Part shown: positions 28,329 through 38,040 of the stretch, one piece after another | Layout: each line of letters opens with the position of its first letter | Position numbering within the stretch: position 1 is the first letter of the stretch | Assembly (NCBI RefSeq): GCF_000648235.2 | Contig: NZ_AP017977.1 | Coordinates: 2,522,668 to 2,586,667, forward strand | Length of the DNA: 64,000 nt | Direction of reading: 5' to 3' | DNA from: Neochlamydia sp. S13 | GTDB taxonomy: Bacteria > Chlamydiota > Chlamydiia > Chlamydiales > Parachlamydiaceae | The notes under the pieces: model-generated | Databases searched by the model: none | Seen by the model: only the letters and a program-made list of their open reading frames with translations | What the model was told of the DNA's origin: nothing | Program-made: the position numbers and the translations under genes

Positions 28329-29348
28329 TCAAAGCTGGAGGATCAATTGACGCAGAGCTTCAATTCCAAGCCATTGAGAATTAGTGTTGGAGGCATAAGA
28401 AAAATCTTCAGGCAATCGTCGACCCTCTCCTCGTGTTAATAGCTTCTCTTTCAGTAATTCATCGTGATGGTAGAGTTCTGGAATGATCAGATAATGATCG
28501 GTAAATTCCAAGGTATGACGAGCATCTTCTAAGCCTATCATAAGTTCATGCAGCTTTTCACCTTCTCGAATGCCGGTATATTTGTGAGGGATTGCAGGTG
28601 CAAATGCCTGAGCTAAATCTACGATTTTCATGCTAGGAATTTTAGGCACAAAAATTTCTCCCCCTTGGGAACGTAAAAAAGATTGAAGCACGAAATCGAC
28701 AGATTGCTCAAGGGTGATCCAAAAACGTGTCATTCTTTTATCTGTGATAGGCAATGCCTGGGCACCCTCTGCTAGTAGTTTCTTCCAGAAAGGAATAACG
28801 CTTCCTCGACTACCAAGCACATTTCCATAGCGTACTACAGCAAAGGTAGGGTGACTACGGGCGCCTACATAGGAATTTCCTGCCACAAACAGCTTATCTG
28901 CACATAGCTTAGTCGCCCCGTAAAGGTTAATAGGATTGGCAGCTTTATCGGTTGAAAGCGCCATAACTTTTTCAACGCCACTATCGATAGCAGCATCAAT
29001 TACATTCATGGCACCTATAATATTTGTTTTAATGAACTCCGTAGGATTATATTCAGCAGCAGGCACTTGCTTTAAAGCAGCTGCATGCACAATATAATTA
29101 ACTTCACTAAAAGCGCGTTTAAGGCGTGATTTATCGCGTACATCTCCTAGGAAATAGCGGATTTTAGGATGAGAAAAAATAGGAGCTGATTGACGCATCT
29201 CCCACTGCTTCCATTCATCTCGACTGAAGATAATCACTTTACGACATTGATCTTCTATGAGTAGGCGCTTAGCTAGTGTTTGTCCAAAGCTGCCGGTGCC
29301 CCCAGTAATCAATAACGTTTTATCTTTAAAAAAATTTGTTGTATGCAT
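28329..29348 (-). CDS. pseB: UDP-N-acetylglucosamine 4,6-dehydratase (inverting), PseB-type
   Basis: A short-chain dehydrogenase-type nucleotide-sugar enzyme that starts pseudaminic acid synthesis. It has the NAD-binding motif LLITGGTGSFGQTLAKRL, the phrase HAAALKQVPAAEYNPTEFI, and the catalytic YGATK. The family block RYGNVLGSRGSVIPFW follows. Length (339) matches PseB. The partner genes (pseC, pseF, pseG, pseH, pseI) are not in the window, so the final sugar is unknown. It sits between hemA and parE and is transcribed divergently from parE. Confidence 0.88.
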   Translation of the reverse strand: MHTTNFFKDKTLLITGGTGSFGQTLAKRLLIEDQCRKVIIFSRDEWKQWEMRQSAPIFSHPKIRYFLGDVRDKSRLKRAFSEVNYIVHAAALKQVPAAEYNPTEFIKTNIIGAMNVIDAAIDSGVEKVMALSTDKAANPINLYGATKLCADKLFVAGNSYVGARSHPTFAVVRYGNVLGSRGSVIPFWKKLLAEGAQALPITDKRMTRFWITLEQSVDFVLQSFLRSQGGEIFVPKIPSMKIVDLAQAFAPAIPHKYTGIREGEKLHELMIGLEDARHTLEFTDHYLIIPELYHHDELLKEKLLTRGEGRRLPEDFSYASNTNSQWLGIEALRQLILQL

Positions 29349-29449
29349 TTGTGTAGGTGCTCCTGTTCAAAAACCTGGATTTAGAATTCGTTTTTATATA
29401 TTCTGTTTCCATAAATCATTCAAATTCCTTTTAACATAGTGTTTAACTC

Positions 29450-31318
29450 ATGGCAAAGCAATATGACGAAAGTAGCGTAAAAACTTTAGACGCCTTATCC
29501 CATATTCGATTAAGATCGGGGATGTATATAGGGCGTTTAGGCGATGGCTCCCATCCAGATGATGGTATCTATATCATGCTTAAAGAAATTATCGACAATA
29601 GTGTTGACGAATTTATTATGAAGCATGGGAATAAAATTGTCATTGAATTAGACGAAGAAAAAGGAATGATTGCCGTAAGAGACTATGGGCGAGGGATCCC
29701 TCTTGGTAAAGTGATTGAATGCGTGAGCCAAATCAATACGGGCGCCAAATACAATGATGATGTTTTTCAGTTTTCTGTAGGACTAAATGGTGTGGGAACC
29801 AAAGCGGTAAATGCTCTTTCTAGCCGCTTTATAGCGCGCAGTCATCGGGATGGCCATTACTTTGAGGCCCACTTTTCTCAAGGAGTTTTAAAGCACAAAA
29901 TTGAAGGCACTACAAAAGAACCTAACGGCACTTTTGTGCAATTCATTCCAGATATAGAAATTTTCAAGAAATATAGCTTCCATAAAGAATACATCATTAA
30001 ACGTCTTTGGCATTATGCTTATTTGAATGCTGGATTGGTGATTCACTTTAATGGTGAGCGTATTGAGTCCAAAAACGGTTTACTCGATCTATTAAATGCT
30101 GAAGTTGCCGTCGACGATCGTTTTTATGAGCCTTTGCATTACCGTGGCAAAATGCTTGAATTTGCTTTTCTTCATACGCAAAGTTATGGAGAGACCTACT
30201 TTTCGTTTGTGAATGGTCAATATACGGCTGATGGAGGTACCCATTTATCAGCTTTTCGCGAAGGTCTTTTAAAAGGCGTCAATGAATATGCTAAAAAGAA
30301 TTTTCAAGGGGTGGATGTACGGGAAGGCATAGTAGGAACAGTTCTTGTTAAGGTTAAAGATCCTCTTTTTGAATCGCAGACTAAAAATAAATTAGGCAAT
30401 AATGAAGTGCGTGGGCCGGTCGTTCAAGAAGTAAAAGAAGCTGTAATTGATCTTTTATATAAAAACCCAACGACTGCTAATCAAATTATTGAGAGAATCG
30501 CTTTTAATGAAAAGCTTCGCAAAGAGCTTGCAAATGTTAAGAAAGAGGCCAAAGAAAAGCAAAAAAAAATTTCCTTTAAAATTCCTAAGCTTCGTGATTG
30601 CAAATGTCATTTTCAAGATGGAACTGCCGATGGAGAAAAGAGCATGATTTTTCTTACAGAAGGAGATTCTGCAAGCGCTTCCATTGTAGCTGCTAGAAAT
30701 CCTTTTACGCAGGCTGTTTATTCTCTACGTGGCAAACCCTTAAACGTGCATGGCATGAAACTGGATCAACTTTATAAAAATGAAGAATTGTTTAATCTGA
30801 TGAGTGCCCTTAATGTGGAAGACGATATTTCTCAGCTTCGCTATCAGAAGGTTATTTTAGCTACCGATGCGGACGTGGATGGCATGCATATCCGCAATCT
30901 ATTGATTACTTTTTTCCTTACCTATTTTGAAGGATTGGTTTTAAATGGACATCTCTACATACTAGAAACACCTTTATTCAAAGTAAGGAATAAAGAAAAA
31001 ACTTATTATTGCTATAGCCCTGAAGAGCGTGATAAAGCGGTAGCTAAATTAAAAAAAGGAATAGAAATCACCCGTTTTAAAGGTTTGGGTGAAATTTCCC
31101 CAGGAGAATTCAAGCAGTTTATCAGCCACAATATCCGCCTTCTTCCTGTAACCATTCATGCTTTTTCTGATATTAAAACGACTGTGCAATTTTACATGGG
31201 TAAGAATACACCGGAACGTAAGCAATTTATCATGCGTAATTTAATCAACGAAGATGAAGATTCTTTAAAAGAAATAGCTACCCTAGCAGCAGATAAACCA
31301 GGCAATAAAGAAAAATAG
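29450..31318 (+). CDS. parE: DNA topoisomerase IV subunit B
   Basis: The ATPase subunit of a type IIA topoisomerase. GHKL motifs appear as EIIDNSVDEF, DYGRGIPLG and VGLNGVGTKAVNALS. The TOPRIM domain has TEGDSAS and ATDADVDGMHIRNL. At 622 residues it lacks the extra insert of long GyrB proteins. It is followed by parC on the same strand, matching the second gyrase-like pair of Chlamydia. The usual role is decatenating daughter chromosomes. Confidence 0.9.
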   Translation: MAKQYDESSVKTLDALSHIRLRSGMYIGRLGDGSHPDDGIYIMLKEIIDNSVDEFIMKHGNKIVIELDEEKGMIAVRDYGRGIPLGKVIECVSQINTGAKYNDDVFQFSVGLNGVGTKAVNALSSRFIARSHRDGHYFEAHFSQGVLKHKIEGTTKEPNGTFVQFIPDIEIFKKYSFHKEYIIKRLWHYAYLNAGLVIHFNGERIESKNGLLDLLNAEVAVDDRFYEPLHYRGKMLEFAFLHTQSYGETYFSFVNGQYTADGGTHLSAFREGLLKGVNEYAKKNFQGVDVREGIVGTVLVKVKDPLFESQTKNKLGNNEVRGPVVQEVKEAVIDLLYKNPTTANQIIERIAFNEKLRKELANVKKEAKEKQKKISFKIPKLRDCKCHFQDGTADGEKSMIFLTEGDSASASIVAARNPFTQAVYSLRGKPLNVHGMKLDQLYKNEELFNLMSALNVEDDISQLRYQKVILATDADVDGMHIRNLLITFFLTYFEGLVLNGHLYILETPLFKVRNKEKTYYCYSPEERDKAVAKLKKGIEITRFKGLGEISPGEFKQFISHNIRLLPVTIHAFSDIKTTVQFYMGKNTPERKQFIMRNLINEDEDSLKEIATLAADKPGNKEK

Positions 31319-31505
31319 CCTTTCGGGCAAGAAATAAAAAGAAACTCCTACTAAATATAGCCAACATTAAATAAAGGGTGTTTCAACTGTTTTATTAAAT
31401 TTGCGTTATTATTTTTTTATTACGGTTTTTTTTTGTTAAGCCTATAGTGTTGTTGGCTATTAGTATCCCTAAACTATCTAAATGGATTATTGAGTATAAA
31501 ATCTT

Positions 31506-33407
31506 ATGGATGACATTAAGCAACTCATGCAGCTTAATTATCTTAAATATGCATCTTATGTGATTTTAGATCGCGCCATTCCTAATGTAGTGGATGGTCT
31601 TAAGCCGGTGCAGAGGCGTATTTTATTTACTTTATGGATGATGCATGATGGCAAATTGCATAAGGTGGCCAATGTAGCTGGCCAAACTATGGCCTACCAT
31701 CCTCATGGGGATGCGCCTATCGTGGAAGCCCTTGTGAATATGTCTAATAAAGGTTACCTGCTAGACCAGCAAGGAAATTTTGGTAATATGTTCACTGGCG
31801 ATCCTGCGGCAGCAGCACGCTACATTGAAACACGGCTTTCTGATTTAGCTCAAAGCACCATGTTTAATCCTGAACTCACCCAAACGATTCCTTCTTATGA
31901 TGGGCGCCATCAAGAGCCTATTTCGCTTCCTGCCAAAATTCCTTTAGTGCTGATGCAAGGTGCCGATGGTATAGCGGTAGGAATGGCAACGCATATCCTC
32001 CCTCACAATTTTGTAGAGCTACTGGAAGCCGAGATTGCTATCTTAGAGGGGCGCGAGTATACGATTGTGCCCGATTTTCCTACAGGCGGTATCATGGATG
32101 CTTCTGAGTATGAGAAAGGGAAAGGGAAAGTCAAGCTGCGTGCCAAGATAGAGATACGAGATCCTAAGACTTTGGTGATCACGGAGATTTGCTATGGAAC
32201 TACCACAGAATCACTAATCCGTTCGATTGATGAAGCAGCCAAGAAAGGCAAAATTAAAATTGATTCAATCAATGATTACACCGCTGAAAAAGTAGAAATT
32301 GAGATCAAATTACCGCGAGGACAGTATGCACCCGATCTTATTGATGCTTTACATGCCTATACCGAATGTGAAATAGTATTAAACTCTTCACTTGTAGTCA
32401 TTAAGGATAATTTACCTTGGGAGCCTACTGTTAATGAAGTCTTAGAGTATCATACCGAATTGCTACAGGGTTATTTATCTCAAGAGCTAGAAATTGAGCG
32501 TAAAAAACTCTATGAAAAAATTTTTAATAAGACTTTGGAACAGATCTTTATAGAAAATCGCCTTTATAAAACCATTGAAAATATCTCTTCCTATGATAAA
32601 ATTCATGGAGCGATAGAATTAAGTTTAGAACCTTTCCATCAGCAACTTTCTCGTATTCCTACTTATGAAGATCGAGAAGCTTTGCTGAATATTCCCATTC
32701 GACGTATTTCTCGTTTCGATTTAGATAAAAATCAAGAAGAAATTGCTGCTACACGTAAGCAACTAGCGAAAGTAGAAAAAGATCTTAAAGATATTAAAAA
32801 GTTTACGATTAATTACATTCGCGGAATAATTAACAAATATGGCAAAGCTTATCCTCGTACCACCCAGTTACAAGCTATCCAACAAGTAGATAAGCGTGCA
32901 ATGACTCTACGAAATGTTAAAGTAGGGTTTGATCCTGTTTCTGGATTTGTCGGCACTAAAGTAGGTGGTAATAATCTTTTTGAATGTACAAATTTTGATA
33001 AGATTTTGCTTATGTTTAAAGATGGTACCTACACTGTGATTAATATACCTGAAAAGCAATATGTTCATCATAACGGCAATAAAGTCGTGTATGCAGGTAT
33101 TGCTGACAAAAAAACCCTTATAAATGTAGCCTACAAAAATCCTCAAACTCATATTTGTTTTGCTAAACGCTTCATTATTACTCAGTTCATTTTGGATAAA
33201 ATTTATAATTATATTGAAGAAGGAATGGAGCTACAGTATATTTCTACTGCAGAGCAAGCGCGTGTAGAATTACAGCTTATTCCCAAAATTAAACAGAAGC
33301 AATCTAAAGTCATATTTGATTTTGCTGCAACCACCGTTAAAAGTGTTTCTTCCAAAGGAATTCGTATGGACCAAAGGCCTGTAAAAAAGATCGTTCTCAT
33401 GAAGTGA
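31506..33407 (+). CDS. parC: DNA topoisomerase IV subunit A
   Basis: The DNA-cleaving subunit, partner of the upstream ParE. It contains YVILDRAIPNVVDGLKPVQR, AGQTMAYHPHGDAPIVEAL and AARYIETRLS with the active tyrosine. The family coiled-coil region around residues 400-450 follows. It is 633 residues; the C-terminal DNA-wrapping region is short compared with GyrA, as expected for ParC. A 187-base gap separates it from parE, and recX begins 17 bases after its stop. Confidence 0.9.
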   Translation: MDDIKQLMQLNYLKYASYVILDRAIPNVVDGLKPVQRRILFTLWMMHDGKLHKVANVAGQTMAYHPHGDAPIVEALVNMSNKGYLLDQQGNFGNMFTGDPAAAARYIETRLSDLAQSTMFNPELTQTIPSYDGRHQEPISLPAKIPLVLMQGADGIAVGMATHILPHNFVELLEAEIAILEGREYTIVPDFPTGGIMDASEYEKGKGKVKLRAKIEIRDPKTLVITEICYGTTTESLIRSIDEAAKKGKIKIDSINDYTAEKVEIEIKLPRGQYAPDLIDALHAYTECEIVLNSSLVVIKDNLPWEPTVNEVLEYHTELLQGYLSQELEIERKKLYEKIFNKTLEQIFIENRLYKTIENISSYDKIHGAIELSLEPFHQQLSRIPTYEDREALLNIPIRRISRFDLDKNQEEIAATRKQLAKVEKDLKDIKKFTINYIRGIINKYGKAYPRTTQLQAIQQVDKRAMTLRNVKVGFDPVSGFVGTKVGGNNLFECTNFDKILLMFKDGTYTVINIPEKQYVHHNGNKVVYAGIADKKTLINVAYKNPQTHICFAKRFIITQFILDKIYNYIEEGMELQYISTAEQARVELQLIPKIKQKQSKVIFDFAATTVKSVSSKGIRMDQRPVKKIVLMK

Positions 33408-33424
33408 TCAAAAAGGGGAGCCAC

Positions 33425-34033
33425 ATGAAAATTAGTTGTCTGCCCAAAGAAGGATCTCGCTTGCTAATGACTGTATTTATTGAAGAGGAATCTTGGCGAG
33501 ATATCCATACCAAAATATTCGGACGCCAACCCTTGCTTCCAGAAAGCGATAGCTTAGCAGCCTTTCAAGAAAAGTTTAAAAAGTTAGAATATGTCAAAGC
33601 TAAAAAATACGCTTTAGATTGCCTTGCCTTGCGCAGCTATCTATCTATTCAAATGAAAAAATTGTTAAAAAGAAACCTAGTTTCAGAGGAAACTATAGAA
33701 GAAATTTTGCAAGAGTGCACACGCCTAGGCTATTTAAATGATAATGAGTGGCTTGAAGGATTTGTTAAAAGGCAATTGGCTCGTCATACAGGGCCTCAAC
33801 GAATTATCTGCCAGTTGATGAATAAAGGAATATCTCGTGTAGAAGCCCATAAATATGTGGGAATGTATGTCCAAGCAAATACTTCTCAGCACAGCATTCA
33901 GCATTTAATAAATACCAAATATAAAACTCGCAATCTGGCTGATTATCGAGAAAAACAAAAAGTTTTTGCCGCCCTTATCCGTAAAGGGTTTGATATTCAA
34001 GCGGTAAAAGATGCATTAAAAGTAGAAGAATAA
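33425..34033 (+). CDS. recX: RecX-family regulatory protein
   Basis: A small helical protein that modulates RecA filaments. It shows the three-helix repeat pattern of RecX: ALDCLALRSYLSIQMKKLL, ILQECTRLGYLNDNEWLEGF and RIICQLMNKGISRVEA. A C-terminal repeat (VFAALIRKGFDIQAVKDAL) follows. The ATG at 33425 has GGGAG upstream and is chosen over 33404. It follows parC closely and is probably cotranscribed. Length (202) fits. Confidence 0.85.
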   Translation: MKISCLPKEGSRLLMTVFIEEESWRDIHTKIFGRQPLLPESDSLAAFQEKFKKLEYVKAKKYALDCLALRSYLSIQMKKLLKRNLVSEETIEEILQECTRLGYLNDNEWLEGFVKRQLARHTGPQRIICQLMNKGISRVEAHKYVGMYVQANTSQHSIQHLINTKYKTRNLADYREKQKVFAALIRKGFDIQAVKDALKVEE

Positions 34034-34380
34034 TAAAATTTATCCCTTAGCTCTACTTATTTCTTTTTGCACTCCTCTTTTCTCTTTACCCTAGCGCGTA
34101 AGAGGTAGTAAAAAACATGAAAAAAATAAATTTTTAAGATTTAGCTACTTAACGTTTAAAAATTTTACCTCTTAGGATTAAGTGCTTTCTTCTATTAAAG
34201 CATATAAAAAATAGCCCTTTTCTAAAAATAAAATCTTCCCTGTGAAAAAATTTCTTTTTTTATTAAATAGATAGCTTTAACTGGAAAAGAATAATTCTTA
34301 AAATTATTATAAGATAGTGTTTGTAAAATCATAATTTTAGTATAATAAAGAAAGAGAAGAAATCTTTTACCAGAAGGTGT
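34034..34380 (+). promoter_or_regulatory. Intergenic region with likely promoter for the 34381 gene
   Basis: About 350 AT-rich bases. TATAAT at 34341-34346 in the context TTTTAGTATAATAAAG is a consensus -10 element, about 35 bases before the start codon. A -35 box at proper spacing is not clear. No gene is visible. Confidence 0.4.
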
Positions 34381-34659
34381 ATGATGAGTGATCCTACTAT
34401 AACCTCTCTTTCCACTGTAACTTCTTCTGCAGCAGTAAGTCCTGCTAATGCTGTCACCCCTTCGGCGAGCTCGGCAACTAACCCCGCTGCGGTAGAAGGA
34501 GGCAGTGTGAGTAATTTAGCGGAATTAAAAGATCAATCTCCTGAAGTTTACTCAGCGATGATGCAAGGAATTGCGATGAATGTATGCAGTAGAATGGCTC
34601 AACAGCAAGCCCATTTAAAGCAAGTGCAAGAAGAAGCTCGTCGTGCCTCAGAAGGCTAA
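34381..34659 (+). CDS. Small protein of unknown function, paralog of 34854-35123
   Basis: A 92-residue protein with AGAAGGTG upstream. The first half is Ser/Thr/Ala-rich and probably disordered. The second half is helical: LAELKDQSPEVYSAMMQGIA, then MNVCSRMAQQQAHLKQVQEE. The second part aligns with the next gene (LKEKAPEMHKAMMQGLAMNI), so the two are paralogs. The flexible N-terminus plus helical core is a common shape for type III secreted proteins, but nothing proves secretion. The family is not recognised. Confidence 0.7.
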   Translation: MMSDPTITSLSTVTSSAAVSPANAVTPSASSATNPAAVEGGSVSNLAELKDQSPEVYSAMMQGIAMNVCSRMAQQQAHLKQVQEEARRASEG

Positions 34660-34853
34660 GCGCAGGTAGGGGCCAACTAAGCTAGCTAGAGTCTTAAAGT
34701 TTTTTTGTCTCATTAACTTTCTTTAGAAGGGTTAATTGGGCGTTTATACCAAAACTTAAGAAAAGCTAAAGCTAATTTATTTGGTAAATTCTTCATTTTT
34801 TTGCTATAGTGCCAATAGAAGAAAAATAAATTTTAGTTAATTCAAGGAGCAAT

Positions 34854-35123
34854 ATGGGAGCAGAAAAATCCGAGGCAGTAAATTCTGCTAGTGTACCAGA
34901 GGCTATGAATACTTCTTCCTCTACTACGCCTTCCTCCATGGCCGCATCTCCACAAAATAGTGAGCGATTTGCAACCATTAGCAGCATGTCTGATCTTAAA
35001 GAAAAGGCTCCAGAGATGCATAAGGCTATGATGCAAGGCTTAGCCATGAACATCTGCAATGGCATGCAAAAGCACCAGCAGCGTTTTAAAGAGATTCTTA
35101 GAAAAGGTCGTAGTCAACAATAA
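34854..35123 (+). CDS. Small protein of unknown function, paralog of 34381-34659
   Basis: An 89-residue protein with AAGGAG upstream. The N-terminal half is rich in Ser, Thr and Ala (NTSSSTTPSSMAASP), and a helical C-terminal part carries LKEKAPEMHKAMMQGLAMNI then CNGMQKHQQRFKEIL. The conserved core shared with its neighbour is LK-x3-PE-x4-AMMQG-[IL]-AMN-[IV]-C. It ends seven bases before the next gene, so the two are probably cotranscribed. No known domain is recognised. Confidence 0.7.
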   Translation: MGAEKSEAVNSASVPEAMNTSSSTTPSSMAASPQNSERFATISSMSDLKEKAPEMHKAMMQGLAMNICNGMQKHQQRFKEILRKGRSQQ

Positions 35124-35129
35124 ATAATA

Positions 35130-35474
35130 ATGAATTTTATTATCCCCTCACTTTTTCTTGGCTTTTTAGTAGATGAGGCCTTTACAAGGGCCTTAGAAAA
35201 AAATACTCCTGAATATCTTCATTTCTTCCTTCAGCCAGGCAGTGGGTATTTAGAAGAAGTCACTTATCAAGAAGAGCACTATATAGGCAAATTCGTTAGT
35301 AACGAACAAAATGTCGGGCAATTAGAGCTTTTAGAAGCTCATATTTTTAGCCTCTTAAAGAAGCTAGCACCTGATTACAATTATACGCACTCTAATCTAG
35401 TCTTATTTGCCCTTCCTCAAAAGGAAGTTGCCCCTGCGGTTATTTCTTATAAAAACAAAAAAAGGAAAGCTTAA
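35130..35474 (+). CDS. Hypothetical protein between the paralog pair and rluD
   Basis: A 114-residue protein beginning MNFIIPSLFLGFLVDEAFTR and ending with a basic tail (YKNKKRKA). No signal peptide is convincing, and the composition is that of a small soluble protein. It starts seven bases after the upstream paralog and lies about 60 bases before rluD. The tight spacing argues that it is real. I do not recognise the family. Confidence 0.6.
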   Translation: MNFIIPSLFLGFLVDEAFTRALEKNTPEYLHFFLQPGSGYLEEVTYQEEHYIGKFVSNEQNVGQLELLEAHIFSLLKKLAPDYNYTHSNLVLFALPQKEVAPAVISYKNKKRKA

Positions 35475-35538
35475 AAAAGGCTATAGAAGTTTTCATTAGC
35501 TGTTGAGTCGATTTTCCTCTAATAAATATAAGTTTCGC

Positions 35539-36507
35539 ATGAAAAACGATGAAAGTGAATGTGTGATTATCCGCGAGGAGGAAGAGGGAGAGCGTTTGGA
35601 TAAAATTCTTTCCCAGCGTTTTTTAGGCGTACATTCTCGAACATATTTTCAATATTTAATAGAGCAGGGAAGAATTTTTGTTAATGGCGAAGTAGTTAAA
35701 AAACGTTATCGACCCTTAGTAGATGATGAAATCCATATCCATTATATCCTTACCCCTGAAATTGGACTGCAGCCGGAAGCTATTCCTTTAAATATTATTT
35801 ACGAAGATAATGACCTGATTGTCGTCAATAAACCGGCTGGTATGGTTGTACATCCTGCACCTGGTCATCCTACTGGTACCTTCGTACACGCTCTCATTTA
35901 TCATTGCCAGAATCTACCAAAAAATCAGGTAGAGGAGCTTTATCCACGTCCTGGCATCGTTCATCGCTTAGATAAGGACACTTCCGGCTTACTGGTGGCT
36001 GCTAAAACTACTGAGGCCCATACCCGTTTAATTGAAATGTTTTCTAATCGAGAAGTTTATAAAGAATATTTAGCTATCTGTGTAGGTAATCCTGGTAGCC
36101 AGGAAATTAGAAATTTTATTGGGCGACATCCTGTTTTCCGACAAAAGATGAAGGTTTTAGAAGAGGGAGGACGTCTGGCCATTAGTGTATGTGAAACCAA
36201 AAATCATTCCGCTCCTTTTAGCTTAGTACAGGTCAATTTAAAAACAGGCAGGACTCATCAAATACGGGTTCATATGCAACACTTAGGAGCCCCTATCTTA
36301 GGAGATCCTCTGTATGGAAATCTACAGATAAACAAAAAATATGGAGTTAGTAGGCAGCTTCTTCATGCTCATATTCTTCAATTTAAGCACCCTGTTAAAG
36401 GCCATCTTTTAAGCTTTAAAGCAGACATACCTTCGGATATGAGAGTGTGGGTAGAAAAATTAATAAAACATGCAGGGGAGGGGAAAAAGGTGACTATTTC
36501 TTCCTAA
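35539..36507 (+). CDS. rluD: RluA/RluD-family ribosomal pseudouridine synthase
   Basis: An S4 RNA-binding domain at the N-terminus (GERLDKILSQRF; SRTYFQYLIEQGRIFVNGE) precedes the catalytic domain. The active-site motif is HRLDKDTSGLLVAAK, preceded by VNKPAGMVVHPAPGH and followed by TGRTHQIRVHMQHLG. The family isomerises uridines in 23S rRNA; RluD modifies helix 69. The ATG at 35539 is used. A TTG at 35503 is possible; neither has a clear ribosome binding site. Length (322) is normal. Confidence 0.9.
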   Translation: MKNDESECVIIREEEEGERLDKILSQRFLGVHSRTYFQYLIEQGRIFVNGEVVKKRYRPLVDDEIHIHYILTPEIGLQPEAIPLNIIYEDNDLIVVNKPAGMVVHPAPGHPTGTFVHALIYHCQNLPKNQVEELYPRPGIVHRLDKDTSGLLVAAKTTEAHTRLIEMFSNREVYKEYLAICVGNPGSQEIRNFIGRHPVFRQKMKVLEEGGRLAISVCETKNHSAPFSLVQVNLKTGRTHQIRVHMQHLGAPILGDPLYGNLQINKKYGVSRQLLHAHILQFKHPVKGHLLSFKADIPSDMRVWVEKLIKHAGEGKKVTISS

Positions 36508-36682
36508 AGCTGAAAAAGCTAGCATTAAAGAGTAGAGAAAAAGTTTCAACAAAAATCTAAAAAGGACGAGAGTTTTCTTGAAATTCATTAAAACGACCAA
36601 CTGAAGGAAATAATATGGCTGGCAAGCAAATTTGTCTCCTAAGAGGTTTTAAGGTAAACAAGAGAAAATGCATCTTTATTTA

Positions 36683-36950
36683 GCAAATATCGCAGGGAAA
36701 CTTTTGATAATTAGTCAATTTACTCTATATAGAAATTACAAAAAAGGCAGAAGGCCTGACCTTTGGAAGCAAGCCTCTTCGTCTTTGGCAGAAATCCGTT
36801 AGTGAAAGATTTTTAGCCAAGTTGGGAAAAGAAAGGGGCTAGATGTTCAACCCGTTAAAGCTGGTACTCACAAGCCAATCGATTTAATTAACGAGAGGCT
36901 CATTCCTAGCGAAGAAGGGCTTTCTTATGAGGGGGTAATCTGAGCTTTTT
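36683..36950 (+). pseudogene. dtd: Remnant of D-aminoacyl-tRNA deacylase
   Basis: A short open stretch reads ANIAGKLLIISQFTLYRNYK followed by KGRRPDLWKQA, matching the core of Dtd, whose catalytic motif is SQFTL. A stop follows at 36800-36802. Degraded pieces in other frames continue (FLAKLGKERG). The N-terminus cannot be reconstructed and the intact protein would be about 145 residues. A fresh IS insertion lies just downstream at 36971, outside the gene. Confidence 0.6.
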
Positions 36951-37000
36951 TTATAAATCACCCCTTTAATGGGTGTAAACAAAAGTGTTGGCAATTCTTT

Positions 37001-38011
37001 TTAAGCAGCAGTTTTGTAGGAACTCCAGTAAGCTTCCCAGTGGCCATTTAATCTACCTATTCTTAAGTTCAGTATCGCATTAGCATTTTCTGCCTTCCAC
37101 CAAGCTCCCGCTATTTTCAGCCTCTTTTGCACCACATGCCTATGGCTACTCTCTATTTCGCCTGAACCAATCGGTAAGCCTTTATCTAAAGCGCTTTTAT
37201 AATTCATCATATCCAGTCTTTTTTCCATATATCTATAACATCTCACTAAGCCATTCTCCTGCTCAGGATGATCTAGCCCCTTGAACTTAATTTCAATCTC
37301 TTTGAAAACTTCTCGGCTTTTTCCAGCTTTTAACTTCTCTTTACTTTCTTCTAACCACTTTTTTGGCTCAAAAATATTGCACCAAATCGCAGCCTCGGAT
37401 AAATATTCACACAGATGATAAAAATCAATTAAGTGACCGCTTCGATTGCAAAATTTTAGCTTTACTTGTTCAGCTATCCACGGAGCACCATCACTTACGA
37501 CATGCACATAGCTGCCTTCTTTCAGACCCGCTAAAGAAGCACATTCTAGCATCTGTTGACCCGCTTGTTCTGCCGTTCCAATACTACCAGCATAAAAGCG
37601 GTTGGCTCTATCCTTGCCTCTTGCCAAACTTAGTTTGGCTTCTTTCCAACATACTTTCCGTGCTTTTCTTGCATCTTTTTTTGCTTGTTTGTCGGCCTCA
37701 TCTATCTCCACAATGGGTACCATACTCCCATCTGTTTCACTGATAATAATTGCTTCTTGGCTCGACGTTTCTTTTTTTAGCTTAGCTATTTTGCTTGCAT
37801 GCTTTTGGGTAATCAATCTAACCATGGAAGAGGGAGCTTCAATTCCATAATGCTCCTTCATCTTTTCCCCTACTTTTCCAAACGCAATATCTGCTCCAAA
37901 GTCGGTTATTGCTCGCTCTAACGGTAAAGAATACCCTCTACATCTAACCTTGGAAGACAAGGAAAAGGGTCTAATCAATTTTCCTGCTTGTAGGAAGCAT
38001 CTCTCTTCCAT
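37001..38011 (-). CDS. ISKra4-family transposase, main frame
   Basis: A 336-residue frame with the order ETDGSMVPI, HVVSDGAPWI, HLIDFYHLCEYL and GLPIGSGEIESSHRHVVQKR. It ends with AWWKAENANAILNLRIGRLN. This matches ISKra4-like DDE transposases. Upstream of its first ATG the same frame continues back (KLNWHTTFGIVG) to the A-tract at the end of the preceding 86-residue frame. The active enzyme is therefore probably made as a fusion by -1 frameshifting. No internal damage is seen. Confidence 0.8.
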   Translation of the reverse strand: MEERCFLQAGKLIRPFSLSSKVRCRGYSLPLERAITDFGADIAFGKVGEKMKEHYGIEAPSSMVRLITQKHASKIAKLKKETSSQEAIIISETDGSMVPIVEIDEADKQAKKDARKARKVCWKEAKLSLARGKDRANRFYAGSIGTAEQAGQQMLECASLAGLKEGSYVHVVSDGAPWIAEQVKLKFCNRSGHLIDFYHLCEYLSEAAIWCNIFEPKKWLEESKEKLKAGKSREVFKEIEIKFKGLDHPEQENGLVRCYRYMEKRLDMMNYKSALDKGLPIGSGEIESSHRHVVQKRLKIAGAWWKAENANAILNLRIGRLNGHWEAYWSSYKTAA

Positions 38012-38040
38012 GCCTACTATCCCAAATGTTGTATGCCAAT

